64,000 nt of DNA from Ferdinandcohnia humi_A (GCA_047608075.1 JBLKRX010000002.1:186001-250000), one strand, 5' to 3'. Positions 16,978 through 26,323 are shown, counted from the first letter of the stretch. Translations and numbers: made by a program. The notes: generated by a model not told the origin, from the letters alone.

Positions 16978-17325
16978 ACTCTAATCCCTATGACAGGGAC
17001 GAGAGTATGCTCGCGGTACCACCCTGATTATGAACAATCAAATGCGCCTTGGCGTATTTGTGCCTAGATTTTTTTCAAGCTTGCTCGAAAACTTCCTCTA
17101 AAAATCTAAGGCATCCGCCGGAGGCTTTACTTATATTCAGTAGGGGTTGACCCCGCTAAATAAAGGTAAAATGTTCATCACCTTCGTATGTTGATAACGG
17201 TCTTCACCGGTAGGATTTTGCCTACACTCAGGAGTAGCATTCTGTCACCCTTCATCAAGAATTTCTTTCAGCCATGGAAATTCCTCTCTGGTTTGATGGT
17301 ACTGTGACATACTGATTCCTTCATT
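16978..17325 (-). promoter_or_regulatory. Alanine T-box leader of alaS
   Basis: On the minus strand the leader opens with stem I (from about 17325). The specifier loop reads AGAATGCTACTC between paired GTGAC and CTGA, so the specifier is GCU (17238-17236), an alanine codon. The T-box AGGGTGGTACCGCG is at 17025-17012. It is followed by the terminator ACTCTCGTCCCT..AGGGATTAGAGT and seven T. Uncharged tRNA-Ala would stabilise the antiterminator. Between stem I and the T-box sits a 135-base insertion flanked by ATGAACA/TGTTCAT, described separately. Confidence 0.93.
17037..17165 (-). repeat. Dispersed structured element, family 1, copy 1 (inside alaS T-box)
   Basis: This block closely resembles 40797-40925; the first ~37 plus-strand bases (ATCAAATGCGCCTTGGCG onward) are almost identical. 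On the minus strand it can fold into three hairpins: GGGGTCAACCCC, a long central stem (TAGATTTTT pairing with AAAAATCTA around TTTTCGAGC/GCTTGAAAA), and AAATACGCC/GGCGCATTT. It lies exactly between the two arms ATGAACA (17178-17172) and TGTTCAT (17036-17030). Confidence 0.8.
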
Positions 17326-17330
17326 GTTTT

Positions 17331-17539
17331 ACCTATGTATTATAAAGCGACCAAAATAATAAAATAAACTTTTGTAGGGATTAGTATCACTTGTAGTCAC
17401 TTATGTATTTTCCTATTTTCTTGTCAATTATATTCAAGTCAAAAAAGTTTGTCAATCCTACTAAATGAAACAAAGGAAAGAGCTAAATATTTCTTTTTAC
17501 TAAATTCGTTTTTAAGATCCCTGAAATAGCCACCATAAA
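17331..17539. other. AT-rich intergenic, alaS promoter region
   Basis: About 210 bases between the start of the T-box and the yrrI stop. The alaS promoter must lie here. No coding sequence, repeat or strong hairpin was seen, and I could not fix the promoter boxes with confidence. Confidence 0.4.
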
Positions 17540-18616
17540 TTATAACTGGGGAGAATCATTTACACTAAAATGCTGTTTGGCATGTATGATAAACACTTTT
17601 ACTACTGCTACCAAAGGTACAGCAACAATGAGTCCAATAACCCCACCAATTTCACCACCTAAGAGTAGCGCAGCAATAATAATAATGGGATGTAGCCGAA
17701 GACTTCTTCCTACAATAAAAGGGGATAACAGATTACCCTCAATGAATTGAAGTCCAAAGATTATAAGTACAACTAGTAGTAGCATTTTAAATGATATTGT
17801 GACAGCTATTATGGCTGCTGGTATCGAACCAATAAATGGACCAAAATACGGAATTATATTTGTGATACCTACAATAATTCCTAATAATAAAGGGTATTTC
17901 ATACCGGTTAACCAAAACGAAAGGGAAGAAACACTGCCAATAATTAAACAAACGAGTAATTGCCCACGAATGTAATTTCCTAACGATTCATCCACATCTC
18001 GAAAGAAAAGTTGACCAACCTTTCTTAATTTTCGGGGAGTAATATACCAGATGGCTTTTAACATTTGATCATAATCCTTCAGCATATAAAAGACGATGAA
18101 TGGAATAATTGCAAAAAGGAAAATTGAGTTAATAAAGGCCATTAAATAGAGCAAGGTTTTTGAAAGTAATGAATCGGCATAGCTTTCCATAGAATTAAGC
18201 AGATCATCAAGTTGACCATGCACGAACGCTGGTAGATGTGAGGTGCCAGATTCAATTTCAACCAACCATACGCGGTACGTATTGCTAAACTGAGGAATGC
18301 TTTCGGCTAAATCCTTAACTTGTTCAACAATTACAGGAATACCTTTATATAGCCCAAACCCGATTCCACCAAAAAATAACAAATATATGAATAAAATTGC
18401 AAGTGAACGAGGAATCCCTCGATGGTGTATTTTTTCAATAAAGGGGTGTAATAGATAAGTTATAAAAATGGATATAAGAAATGGTAACAAAAAGGTTTTT
18501 ATGACCATTAAAATTGGTATCCATATTGGAGCAAGTTTCAAAAAAACAAAAATGGTCAAAAAAGCCAATAATAATAACGCAAATCTAAAAATCCATTTAA
18601 TGTTACTTTCGTTCAT
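17540..18616 (-). CDS. yrrI: AI-2E family transporter-like permease YrrI
   Basis: Polytopic membrane protein of 358 residues with about seven or eight helices. Two hydrophobic spans lie at the N-terminus (about 10-60), one near 72-95, and a cluster in the C-terminal two thirds. The family signature NIIPYFGPFIGSIPAA is near 250-265. The family includes the proposed autoinducer-2 exporter TqsA and some Na+/H+ antiporters, so the substrate is open. It is the conserved neighbour of alaS in Bacillus. Confidence 0.88.
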   Translation of the reverse strand: MNESNIKWIFRFALLLLAFLTIFVFLKLAPIWIPILMVIKTFLLPFLISIFITYLLHPFIEKIHHRGIPRSLAILFIYLLFFGGIGFGLYKGIPVIVEQVKDLAESIPQFSNTYRVWLVEIESGTSHLPAFVHGQLDDLLNSMESYADSLLSKTLLYLMAFINSIFLFAIIPFIVFYMLKDYDQMLKAIWYITPRKLRKVGQLFFRDVDESLGNYIRGQLLVCLIIGSVSSLSFWLTGMKYPLLLGIIVGITNIIPYFGPFIGSIPAAIIAVTISFKMLLLVVLIIFGLQFIEGNLLSPFIVGRSLRLHPIIIIAALLLGGEIGGVIGLIVAVPLVAVVKVFIIHAKQHFSVNDSPQL

Positions 18617-18687
18617 TTTATCCCACTCCCTTACTTGTAGTGTTTAGAAGTGAATATATTTTATACAAAAATTTAACCTAAAAGATA

Positions 18688-18708
18688 AACCCCACAAAAA
18701 GTGGGGTT
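18688..18708 (-). terminator. Terminator after yrzQ
   Basis: Perfect 8-bp stem AACCCCAC / GTGGGGTT with a five-base loop, followed on the minus strand by TATCTTTT. It separates yrzQ from yrrI. Confidence 0.75.
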
Positions 18709-18714
18709 ATCTCT

Positions 18715-18849
18715 TTAAAAGATTGCTTTTGTTATACGTTTTCGCATTTTTTTCATATTACGACCAGACATAACATTTGTTCTTTGCATCATACCAAATG
18801 CCGCAGCACCTATACCCATAGTTATTAGAGAAGTCAAAGCTCGATTCAT
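18715..18849 (-). CDS. yrzQ: Small YrzQ-like protein (DUF3918)
   Basis: A 44-residue reading frame beginning MNRALTSLITMGIGAAAFGM and ending in a basic tail, MKKMRKRITKAIF. It has one short hydrophobic, glycine/alanine-rich segment. A GAAGAGG site precedes the ATG. Position between yrzR and yrrI, size and composition fit B. subtilis YrzQ, a protein of unknown function. It probably associates with the membrane (inference). Confidence 0.75.
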   Translation of the reverse strand: MNRALTSLITMGIGAAAFGMMQRTNVMSGRNMKKMRKRITKAIF

Positions 18850-18873
18850 AACCTCTTCACCCCTCAATTAGGA

Positions 18874-19062
18874 TTACATACTTATCCTTCTGTCGTCTTC
18901 AGCAAAAAGATCATCCAACGAACTTAGCGTACCGTCTTCCTCTACCTGATGCGTGAATATTTGTCCTTTTAATACCGAAAGTTCAATAAAACAACCCCAG
19001 CAATAATACTGGTTTACTCCAATTTTACCGATATCTTTACTTTTACAATTTGGGCACTTCAA
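18874..19062 (-). CDS. yrzR: YrzR-like zinc-ribbon protein
   Basis: Small protein of 62 residues. The N-terminal MKCPNCKSKDIG and YYCWGC pairs form a four-cysteine zinc ribbon. The rest is acidic and ends SLDDLFAEDDRRISM. It starts at a TTG, seven bases after GAGGTG. It lies between yrrD and yrzQ as in B. subtilis. Function is unknown. Confidence 0.8.
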   Translation of the reverse strand: MKCPNCKSKDIGKIGVNQYYCWGCFIELSVLKGQIFTHQVEEDGTLSSLDDLFAEDDRRISM

Positions 19063-19080
19063 AGGGGTACACCTCGCATG

Positions 19081-19563
19081 TCATGAATTCACATAAACGA
19101 CGATAACATCTTCACCAATCTTAAGAGGCTGTTCTGTCTTAACGACTTTCTTACCCTCCGTGATATCAGCAAAGAAGCCATCCGTTACTTCATACCCTAT
19201 AATCGTGCCCACTTCCTCTGTAAAGTATACATCTTCCAGCAATCCTAATTTCTCGCCTTCAGATGATAATATCGGTTTTCGAAACAAACCGTGATGTGAG
19301 TGTAAAAAATAGGTGGGTCTATCGGCCTCATGATTAACCTTCTCCACAAGCCGATAATCTGAAACCATAACACCGTCTTTTCCAAAAGATGATATGCTTT
19401 CAATCGGGACTACTCGATCTCTTTCGAACAATCCCTTTCCTTTTATGAGTAACGCACTCACTTTGCCATCAGATGTAATACATATATCTGAAACCCGGCC
19501 CAAAATCTTACCTGCCTTTTCATCGTATACAGGTAGGTCTTTAAGTAACATGAATGTCCGCAA
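19081..19563 (-). CDS. yrrD: PRC-barrel domain protein YrrD
   Basis: About 160 residues with two PRC-barrel repeats. The first is near 10-70 (GKILGRVSDICITSDGKVSALLIKG). The second is near 95-150 (GEKLGLLEDVYFTEEVGTIIGYEVTDG). PRC barrels occur in RimM and photosynthetic reaction-centre H subunits; what this one binds is unknown. The TTG at 19563, six bases after AGGTGGAG, gives the N-terminus MRTFMLLKDLPVYD; the ATG at 19587 lies upstream of that site and is less likely. Confidence 0.83.
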   Translation of the reverse strand: MRTFMLLKDLPVYDEKAGKILGRVSDICITSDGKVSALLIKGKGLFERDRVVPIESISSFGKDGVMVSDYRLVEKVNHEADRPTYFLHSHHGLFRKPILSSEGEKLGLLEDVYFTEEVGTIIGYEVTDGFFADITEGKKVVKTEQPLKIGEDVIVVYVNS

Positions 19564-19593
19564 AGATATCTCCACCTTTCCGAACATTACTTA

Positions 19594-22017
19594 TCATTCG
19601 CTTTCCACCATGAAGTCATACGGTGTAACGTTTTCCATTCCAATATTAGGATCCGTTTGAAATAAAAGGTCATAGTAGCTTTTTTCTTCAGTTGTTTGCA
19701 TGTATTCTACTTTTGTTTGCTCCGTAGGTACTGATTCTTGGCCAAACTGCTCCTGTAACTTTATACATAAGGTAGTTTGTCTTTGTAGATCATTTCCTCT
19801 TTGAACACCTTGTCTCATAGCCTCCTCTTCACCACAAAGGATTAAGAAATTTTTACTCCTTGTAATCGCTGTATAGATCAGATTTCTACGTAGCATACGG
19901 TAATAGTTCTTTACAACTGGAAGGATGACAATTGGAAATTCACTACCCTGTGATTTATGAATGGAACAGCAATAGGCATGAGTAATTTGATTTAAATCCT
20001 GTTTTGTATAGGTTACTTCATTGCCATCAAATGAGACTACGACCATGTCCTGTTTTTCCGTATTTTCTTTCGCATAAAAAATGGATACAATCTCCCCGAT
20101 ATCACCATTGAATACATTGTTTTCAGGCTGATTAACTAATTGCAAAACCTTGTCCCCACGTCTATAAATAATATCCCCAAATGTAAGTTCACGTTTCCCA
20201 TTTACTGGGGGGTTAAACAACTCCTGGAGCATGACATTGAGACTATCGATTCCAGCATTGCCCCGGTACATAGGAGCCAGTACCTGTATATCTTTAACAG
20301 AGTAACCCTTCTTTTTTGCGTTTTCAGATACCTTTTTTACCACATCAAGCACTTGATTTTGACTACATTTTATAAAGGACCTATCTCCCTTTGGAGCAGC
20401 GAGATCGTGTGGGAGTTGTCCCTTTTTTATATCATGTGCAAGGTCTATAATAGACGAGCCCTCTGATTGTCTATAAATATCTGTTAGTCGCACAGTCGGT
20501 AAAACTTCCGATGCTAACAAATCCTTTAAAACCTGCCCAGGTCCTACAGAAGGTAATTGATCTTCATCACCTACTAAAATAACTTGGATATGTTCAGGCA
20601 AAGATTTAAAAAGCTGATTTGCAAGCCATATATCGACCATTGAAACCTCATCTACAATTAAAAGCTTACCACTAATTGGGTTATCTTCATTGTGACTAAA
20701 ACCTTCTACCCCATTCCAGCCTAATAGCCGGTGTATTGTTACTGCAGGTAAACCAGTTGACTCTGTAATACGTTTCGCTGCTCTTCCTGTTGGAGCAACT
20801 AGAACAATTGGGAATGGATTTTCGGAATTATAGTCCTTTGGATCAAGCGAACACCCATGTAATTCCCCATATAATTCAACTATTCCTTTTATAACGGTTG
20901 TTTTACCAGTACCTGGTCCACCAGTCAAAAGAAGCATAGGGGACATGAGTGCTTTTTGAATAGCATCTTTTTGCGAAGGAGCATATTGCACCTTAAGTCT
21001 TTCCTCTAATGAACCTAAAGCTAATAAAAATTCTGATTCTGGAAATAGATTCTCGTATTCGGTTTGTTCCATTATTCGCTTTATATTAGTAATTAGTCCC
21101 TTTTCCGAGAAATAGAGTGATGGTAAATACACCCGATCCTCCTCTACAAAAAGCTTACCCTCTTCTGTTAGATGTATCATTTCCTGAGAAATGTTTGTTG
21201 CAACTATTTCTTCTCGACTATTCTCTTCTAAAAGTTGTTGGACTCTAATAATTAAATCTTTAGCATGAAGAAAGACATGTCCTTCCTGTAATGAATCCTG
21301 TTCGAGAATATATAAGCACCCAGCTTTGATTCGCTCGGGATGATTACCTGATAAACCTAATAATCGTCCCAAATCATCAGCTCGTCCAAACCCAATACCG
21401 TCAATATCCTCGACTAGCTTATATGGACTATTTTGTATGATTTCAAGTGTTTGCTCCTTATAAACCTGGTAGATTTTCATTGATAGCTGCGGACCAAATC
21501 CATATTGAGAGAGACCTATCATAATTTGCTCCAAGCCTTGGTGCTGCTGAAGGGTTTCATAAATCTCCTTTGCTTTATCATCAGGTAGCTTTTTAACCTC
21601 TTTTAAAATCGACGGATTTGCAATTATCTTCGATATAGCGCCTTCACCAAGAGTTTCAACTATTTTTTCTGCAGTTTTCTTGCCAATTCCTTTAAATATG
21701 TCACTTGATAAATACTGTATAATACCTTGTTTTGTATGTGGAATTTCTTTTTGAAAATGCTCTACATGGAATTGTAAGCCAAAGCGTGGATGTTCTTTAA
21801 GACCTCCAAAGAAGATATATGTTTCATTTTCATGAATGCGAGGGAAATACCCAGTCACAACCGCTTCTTTTTCAGTATACTCTTCATTTGTTTCTTCGAG
21901 TCGAATCCGAACAACAGAATATAAGTTTTGTTCATTATGAAAGATTGTGACTAAATGTGTGCCCTTCATATATTTCTGTTGTTCCTTAAATAGATCTAAC
22001 GTTTCCTGCTGCTCCAT
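19594..22017 (-). CDS. recD2: ATP-dependent RecD2 DNA helicase
   Basis: SF1B 5'-3' helicase of 807 residues, the RecBC-independent RecD2 type (YrrC). The N-terminal part (about 1-340) has helix-hairpin-helix repeats such as FKGIGKKTAEKIVETLG and VEDIDGIGFGRADDLGR. Walker A GGPGTGKTT is at about 366-374, Walker B VDEVSM follows, and the C-terminal motif THAYCCSIHKSQGSEF is motif VI region. It acts in DNA repair and fork restart in B. subtilis. It lies directly downstream of yrrB. Confidence 0.96.
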   Translation of the reverse strand: MEQQETLDLFKEQQKYMKGTHLVTIFHNEQNLYSVVRIRLEETNEEYTEKEAVVTGYFPRIHENETYIFFGGLKEHPRFGLQFHVEHFQKEIPHTKQGIIQYLSSDIFKGIGKKTAEKIVETLGEGAISKIIANPSILKEVKKLPDDKAKEIYETLQQHQGLEQIMIGLSQYGFGPQLSMKIYQVYKEQTLEIIQNSPYKLVEDIDGIGFGRADDLGRLLGLSGNHPERIKAGCLYILEQDSLQEGHVFLHAKDLIIRVQQLLEENSREEIVATNISQEMIHLTEEGKLFVEEDRVYLPSLYFSEKGLITNIKRIMEQTEYENLFPESEFLLALGSLEERLKVQYAPSQKDAIQKALMSPMLLLTGGPGTGKTTVIKGIVELYGELHGCSLDPKDYNSENPFPIVLVAPTGRAAKRITESTGLPAVTIHRLLGWNGVEGFSHNEDNPISGKLLIVDEVSMVDIWLANQLFKSLPEHIQVILVGDEDQLPSVGPGQVLKDLLASEVLPTVRLTDIYRQSEGSSIIDLAHDIKKGQLPHDLAAPKGDRSFIKCSQNQVLDVVKKVSENAKKKGYSVKDIQVLAPMYRGNAGIDSLNVMLQELFNPPVNGKRELTFGDIIYRRGDKVLQLVNQPENNVFNGDIGEIVSIFYAKENTEKQDMVVVSFDGNEVTYTKQDLNQITHAYCCSIHKSQGSEFPIVILPVVKNYYRMLRRNLIYTAITRSKNFLILCGEEEAMRQGVQRGNDLQRQTTLCIKLQEQFGQESVPTEQTKVEYMQTTEEKSYYDLLFQTDPNIGMENVTPYDFMVESE

Positions 22018-22051
22018 GTCATTTCCCTCCTCTCTACAAAAAAGAAATAAA

Positions 22052-22720
22052 TTACTCTTCTTCTTTTAATGCTTCGGTTACGATTTTCTTTCCGTTTGCT
22101 GCAAGAATATGATCAGGTTGAATTTCTACTGCTTTAGAAAACATTTCAAGGGCTTTTTGATACTCATTCTTAAAGCCAGCATAAGCGACACCTAAATTGT
22201 AATAAGCATCTGCATGCGATGGTTCACGTTCAATTACTTGCGTAAAGATAGCAATCGCTTCATCAATTACTGATTCCCCTGCTAAGCAAAGGGCGTATTG
22301 AAACAGAGCGTCTATATCGTTTTCATTTAACTCTACAGCTCTTTTCATATATGGTAGAGCTAATTTTGGTTGCCCTACTTGTATAAGAGTCATTCCAAGC
22401 ATAAAGTATATATCGCTATTGTCCACACCCGTTTTTAATGCCTTTTCAAACATATCTTTCGCTTTTATGTATTCTTCATTGTTGTATAGAAGGCTTCCAA
22501 TTCCGTAATATGCAGTCCCCATATTAGGGTCTAGCTCGATCGCTTTATAAAAAAACGCAATCGCTCTTTCTGGATCACCTACAGCCGCTAAGAGGTTTCC
22601 GAAGTTTGTATAATAAATTGCTTCAGTTGGGTTTTCTTCGATTGCCTGAGAGAAGCATTTCGCAGCTTCTTCGTATTTTCCTTCTCTCATATATTCAATA
22701 CCCTGTTTATTTAAATCCAT
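22052..22720 (-). CDS. yrrB: Tetratricopeptide repeat protein YrrB
   Basis: About 222 residues made almost wholly of TPR units of 34 residues. Repeats include AIYYTNFGNLLAAVGDPERAI, TAYYGIGSLLYNNEEYIKA and DAYYNLGVAYAGFKNEYQKAL in part. TPR folds mediate protein-protein contacts; the partner is unknown. Its conserved neighbours are recD2 and mnmA. I start at the ATG at 22720 after GGAG; the extension to 22810 runs into the mnmA terminator. Confidence 0.88.
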   Translation of the reverse strand: MDLNKQGIEYMREGKYEEAAKCFSQAIEENPTEAIYYTNFGNLLAAVGDPERAIAFFYKAIELDPNMGTAYYGIGSLLYNNEEYIKAKDMFEKALKTGVDNSDIYFMLGMTLIQVGQPKLALPYMKRAVELNENDIDALFQYALCLAGESVIDEAIAIFTQVIEREPSHADAYYNLGVAYAGFKNEYQKALEMFSKAVEIQPDHILAANGKKIVTEALKEEE

Positions 22721-22792
22721 ATTATCAACTCCAATAAATGTAAAATCTATAGAAACAACCTGTCTTCTGTATTTCATATTATAGCATAGTAA

Positions 22793-22822
22793 AACCCCAA
22801 CCCTAAGCATAGAGTTGAGGTT
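22793..22822 (-). terminator. Terminator after mnmA
   Basis: On the minus strand AACCTCAACTC pairs with GGGTTGGGGTT (two G-U pairs), followed by TTAC. It lies just beyond the mnmA stop and upstream of yrrB. Confidence 0.65.
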
Positions 22823-22825
22823 TAT

Positions 22826-23938
22826 TTATCCCACAAATGTGAGACGTTTACCGTCCTTAAATACATGGTCTATTGTAGCACCGCCTAGACATTCATCTCC
22901 ATTATAGAAGACAACTGCTTGTCCAGGTGTTACGGCACGAATTGGCTCATCAAAGATGACTCTAACAGTATTGTCGTCAACCTTTTGAACAGTTACTTTA
23001 TTATCTTCCTGTCTATAGCGGAATTTTGCTGTACATCTTATATCTTCTTGGGGCTTTTCGTCAGATACCCAGCTAACATTTGTTGCTAAAATAGAATCCG
23101 AATATAAATAATCATTATGAAAACCTTGATCAACATATAAAATATTTTTTTCTAGATTTTTTCCAACAACAAACCAAGGTTCTCCACTACCACCAATACC
23201 CAACCCATGTCGTTGACCTATTGTGTAATACATGAGTCCATCATGACGACCCTTTATCTCTCCATTGAAGGTTTCCATGTTTCCAGGTTGAGCTGGTAGG
23301 TAATTACTTAAGAACTCTTTAAAATTTCGTTCTCCGATAAAACAAATCCCTGTACTATCCTTTTTAGTAGCAGTTGCTAGGTTCGCTTCTTTTGCAAGCT
23401 CACGTACTTTTGACTTTTCAATATTACCGATTGGGAACATCACTCGAGAAAGCTGCTCCTGTGTAAGTTGATTTAAAAAATAGGTTTGGTCCTTATTGTC
23501 ATCAACTCCTCGAAGCATTTTATACTCACCATCTCGGAACTCTACCCGTGCATAGTGTCCGGTCGCTAAATAATCTGCACCTAGAGTTAACGCATGTTCT
23601 AAGAATGCCTTAAACTTTATTTCCTTATTACACATTACATCAGGATTCGGTGTTCTTCCCGCTTTATACTCATCCAAAAAGTAGGTGAATACTTTATCCC
23701 AATACTGCTTTTCAAAGTTAACTGCATAATAAGGAATTCCAATTTGATTACAGACTCGAATTACGTCCTCGTAATCCTCGGTAGCTGTACAAACACCATT
23801 TTCATCAGTATCATCCCAGTTTTTCATAAAAATACCGATAACATCATAGCCCTGTTCCTTTAGTATAAGAGCGGCTACAGATGAATCTACACCACCCGAC
23901 ATACCAACCACAACACGAGTATCTTTTGGTTCCTTCAT
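22826..23938 (-). CDS. mnmA: tRNA-specific 2-thiouridylase MnmA
   Basis: Adds sulfur to U34 of tRNA-Lys, -Glu and -Gln. At 370 residues it has the ATP-PP-loop SGGVDSS (14-20). The catalytic cysteines are C103 in NPDVMCN and C199 in STGICF. The C-terminal beta-barrel covers about 285-370. It is 15 bases downstream of the desulfurase gene, which in B. subtilis (YrvO) supplies the persulfide sulfur directly to MnmA. Confidence 0.96.
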   Translation of the reverse strand: MKEPKDTRVVVGMSGGVDSSVAALILKEQGYDVIGIFMKNWDDTDENGVCTATEDYEDVIRVCNQIGIPYYAVNFEKQYWDKVFTYFLDEYKAGRTPNPDVMCNKEIKFKAFLEHALTLGADYLATGHYARVEFRDGEYKMLRGVDDNKDQTYFLNQLTQEQLSRVMFPIGNIEKSKVRELAKEANLATATKKDSTGICFIGERNFKEFLSNYLPAQPGNMETFNGEIKGRHDGLMYYTIGQRHGLGIGGSGEPWFVVGKNLEKNILYVDQGFHNDYLYSDSILATNVSWVSDEKPQEDIRCTAKFRYRQEDNKVTVQKVDDNTVRVIFDEPIRAVTPGQAVVFYNGDECLGGATIDHVFKDGKRLTFVG

Positions 23939-23953
23939 ACCAACACCTCCAAT

Positions 23954-25099
23954 CTATACTTTTGTGAGCCGCTTGACGATTTTTGCCGTTTCTAAAGCAG
24001 CCATTTTTATTTGTTCCAAATCGTTTCCAAGTCCAAAACTAAATCGAATGGACGCAGTTATTCTATCAGATTCTTTACCGAACATTGCAACCAGTACATG
24101 TGATGGGTCAATGGAACCTGCTGTACATGCAGAACCGCTTGAAGCAGCAATTCCAGCTAAATCAAGATTAACAAGCATCGATTCCACATTTGTACCTGGG
24201 AAATAAATATTTAAAATATGTGGTAACGAGTTAGACACATCACCGTTCACTTCAAACGATACCTTCTCCTCTACTAAGACATCAAGGAATGTACGTTTAA
24301 AATCTAAATACATTTCAAAACGATCTGCAAATGATTTTTTACTTAACTCAACGGCAGCCTGTAGACCAATAATTCCAGCTACATTTTCTGTACCTGCCCG
24401 TCGTTTTTTCTCCTGTTCTCCCCCAAAAAGGAGAGGAGCTACCTTACTACCATCTCTCATATATAAAAAGCCTGACCCTTTTGGCCCATTAATTTTATGA
24501 GCAGAGACTGACATTAAATCTAGCTTGTACTTATTTACATCAATGTCTAATAACCCATATGCTTGTACTGCATCAGAATGGAATAACGCTTGATGACTTT
24601 CTAAGAGGTTTCCTATTTCCTCAATAGGTTGTATGACACCAACCTCGTTATTACCAAACATGATCGTTACCAAAATTGTTTCAGGAGTTAGCGCACTCTC
24701 CAAATCACGAAGAGAAATTCTTCCTCTCTCATCTACAGGCAAATACGTAACCGAGAAACCCTGTTTTTCAAGGTGCTGACATGTATGCAATACAGCATGG
24801 TGTTCAATTGATGATGTAATGATATGCTTTCCCTTTGATTGCATAGCAAGTGCCGAGCCGATAATAGCAAGATTATCCGATTCTGTCCCCCCACTAGTAA
24901 AGACAATTTCATTCGGCTTCGCATGAATACTGTCGGCAATCGTCTGTCTTGCTTCATCTAGAGCATGACGACTTCTACGACCGAAATAGTGAATACTTGA
25001 AGGATTCCCAAATGATTCAGTCATATAAGGTATCATACTTTCTACAATATCAGGGTGCATGGGCGAAGTAGCAGCATGATCTAAGTAAATTCGTTCCAT
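23954..25099 (-). CDS. iscS: Cysteine desulfurase (YrvO / IscS family)
   Basis: PLP enzyme of about 381 residues that moves sulfur from cysteine to an enzyme persulfide. The PLP lysine is in SAHKINGPKG (about K202). The catalytic cysteine is in SSGSACTAGS (about C325), on the long flexible loop of class I enzymes. It lies between cymR and mnmA, so the likely acceptor is MnmA for 2-thiouridine. The ATG at 25099 follows GGAGGGGG by seven bases and gives MERIYLDHAATSP. Confidence 0.93.
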   Translation of the reverse strand: MERIYLDHAATSPMHPDIVESMIPYMTESFGNPSSIHYFGRRSRHALDEARQTIADSIHAKPNEIVFTSGGTESDNLAIIGSALAMQSKGKHIITSSIEHHAVLHTCQHLEKQGFSVTYLPVDERGRISLRDLESALTPETILVTIMFGNNEVGVIQPIEEIGNLLESHQALFHSDAVQAYGLLDIDVNKYKLDLMSVSAHKINGPKGSGFLYMRDGSKVAPLLFGGEQEKKRRAGTENVAGIIGLQAAVELSKKSFADRFEMYLDFKRTFLDVLVEEKVSFEVNGDVSNSLPHILNIYFPGTNVESMLVNLDLAGIAASSGSACTAGSIDPSHVLVAMFGKESDRITASIRFSFGLGNDLEQIKMAALETAKIVKRLTKV

Positions 25100-25157
25100 C
25101 AATGCGCCCCCTCCTTTATTTTTCAATAGTAGCATTACTGATTATTACATGTTTTGC

Positions 25158-25571
25158 TCATATATAAAACATATATGCTTCATCACCGTCAGAATGGCTC
25201 GCCAGGTCTTCTAGTGTTGTACTGTCTAATACTTCTTTCACGGCATCACGTATACGTATCCATAATTCCCTTTTTGCAGGCTCTTCATCCTCTAACACCT
25301 CAACAGGGCTAATCGGACCCTCAAGAACTAGGATGATATCTCCCGCGGTAATAGCAGTTGGTTCATCACCTAATACATATCCACCGTATGCCCCACGAAT
25401 ACTTTTGACTAGACCGGCGTTACGTAATGGTGAAATTAACTGTTCCAAATAGTGCTCTGATAAATCATGCTTCCCTGCGATTGTTTTTAATGACATCGGA
25501 CCTTTTCCATGATTCTTAGCAAGTTCAATCATAATGGTTAGTCCGTATCTTCCCTTTGTAGATATTTTCAT
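25158..25571 (-). CDS. cymR: Rrf2-family cysteine metabolism repressor CymR
   Basis: Winged-helix regulator of 137 residues. In B. subtilis it forms a complex with cysteine synthase CysK and represses sulfur-acquisition genes, including yrrT-mtnN-mccAB. The N-terminal HTH (about 2-60) includes KISTKGRYGL and LSEHYLEQL. It has no Fe-S cysteines, unlike IscR, which supports CymR. It lies upstream of the desulfurase gene as in B. subtilis. Confidence 0.92.
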   Translation of the reverse strand: MKISTKGRYGLTIMIELAKNHGKGPMSLKTIAGKHDLSEHYLEQLISPLRNAGLVKSIRGAYGGYVLGDEPTAITAGDIILVLEGPISPVEVLEDEEPAKRELWIRIRDAVKEVLDSTTLEDLASHSDGDEAYMFYI

Positions 25572-25596
25572 TTACTATCACACCCCTATATTTTCC

Positions 25597-26271
25597 CTAA
25601 CTACTAAAATGATTAGCCTTTATTTCAGGTGACTTATCAAGTCTCCCCTTTAATTCATCAAATACCCTCTGACATTGTGGCAAAGTGAAACCAACTGCAT
25701 ATCCAATTGCAACACTGTATACTATTGTTCCCCAAAACACTGGACCACCTAGTATCCAACCAATCGATAGCACAATAATTTCAATACCAGTACGAATATA
25801 CTGTACTTTCCACTTTGTGAGTTCAGTTAATGCTAGCATAAGGCTATCTCTCGGACCAGCACCTACCCTTGATGAAATATATATTCCCATTCCATAACCA
25901 TTTACGATAACCCCAGTAAGTAACATAATGATTTTACCTGTTAATGATGACGGTGTTCCAAAGAATGGAATCATCATGTACATATCAATAAAGATTCCGA
26001 CAAAAATCATATTTAAGAAAGCACCTATTTGAGGCAATCGTTTCAATAGTAATGAAGAAACAAATAAAATAAAAAAACCAACGATAATTGACCATGAACC
26101 AATTGTCAAACCAAGTTGTTTATAGAGACCAATATGAAACACGTCCCAAGGAGATGCACCGAGATTTGCTTTTATAATTAGTACAATCCCCAGCGACATA
26201 ATTAATAACCCAATAAAATAGGCAGACCACTTCAATGCGTGGTGGCTAAAACTAGACTGACCTCTCAACAT
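25597..26271 (-). CDS. YczE-like integral membrane protein
   Basis: Membrane protein of 224 residues with about five helices. Features include GASPWDVFHIGLYKQLGLTIGSW near 34-56 and GVIVNGYGMGIYISSRVGAGPRDSLML near 115-141, two repeated GA.P.D motifs typical of the YitT/YczE group. It is 25 bases upstream of cymR in the same direction. This gene is not part of the B. subtilis cymR neighbourhood as I remember it. Substrate or role unknown. Confidence 0.75.
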   Translation of the reverse strand: MLRGQSSFSHHALKWSAYFIGLLIMSLGIVLIIKANLGASPWDVFHIGLYKQLGLTIGSWSIIVGFFILFVSSLLLKRLPQIGAFLNMIFVGIFIDMYMMIPFFGTPSSLTGKIIMLLTGVIVNGYGMGIYISSRVGAGPRDSLMLALTELTKWKVQYIRTGIEIIVLSIGWILGGPVFWGTIVYSVAIGYAVGFTLPQCQRVFDELKGRLDKSPEIKANHFSS

Positions 26272-26308
26272 GCTCCACTCCGTTCTAACTCAAATGATGT
26301 TCTATTTT

Positions 26309-26317
26309 TGATATAAT
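26309..26317 (+). promoter_or_regulatory. Extended -10 promoter upstream of rarA
   Basis: TGATATAAT, a perfect TATAAT (26312-26317) with the TGn extension. No good -35 was seen. Transcription would begin near 26324 and run about 215 bases before rarA. Confidence 0.6.
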
Positions 26318-26323
26318 GACAGG

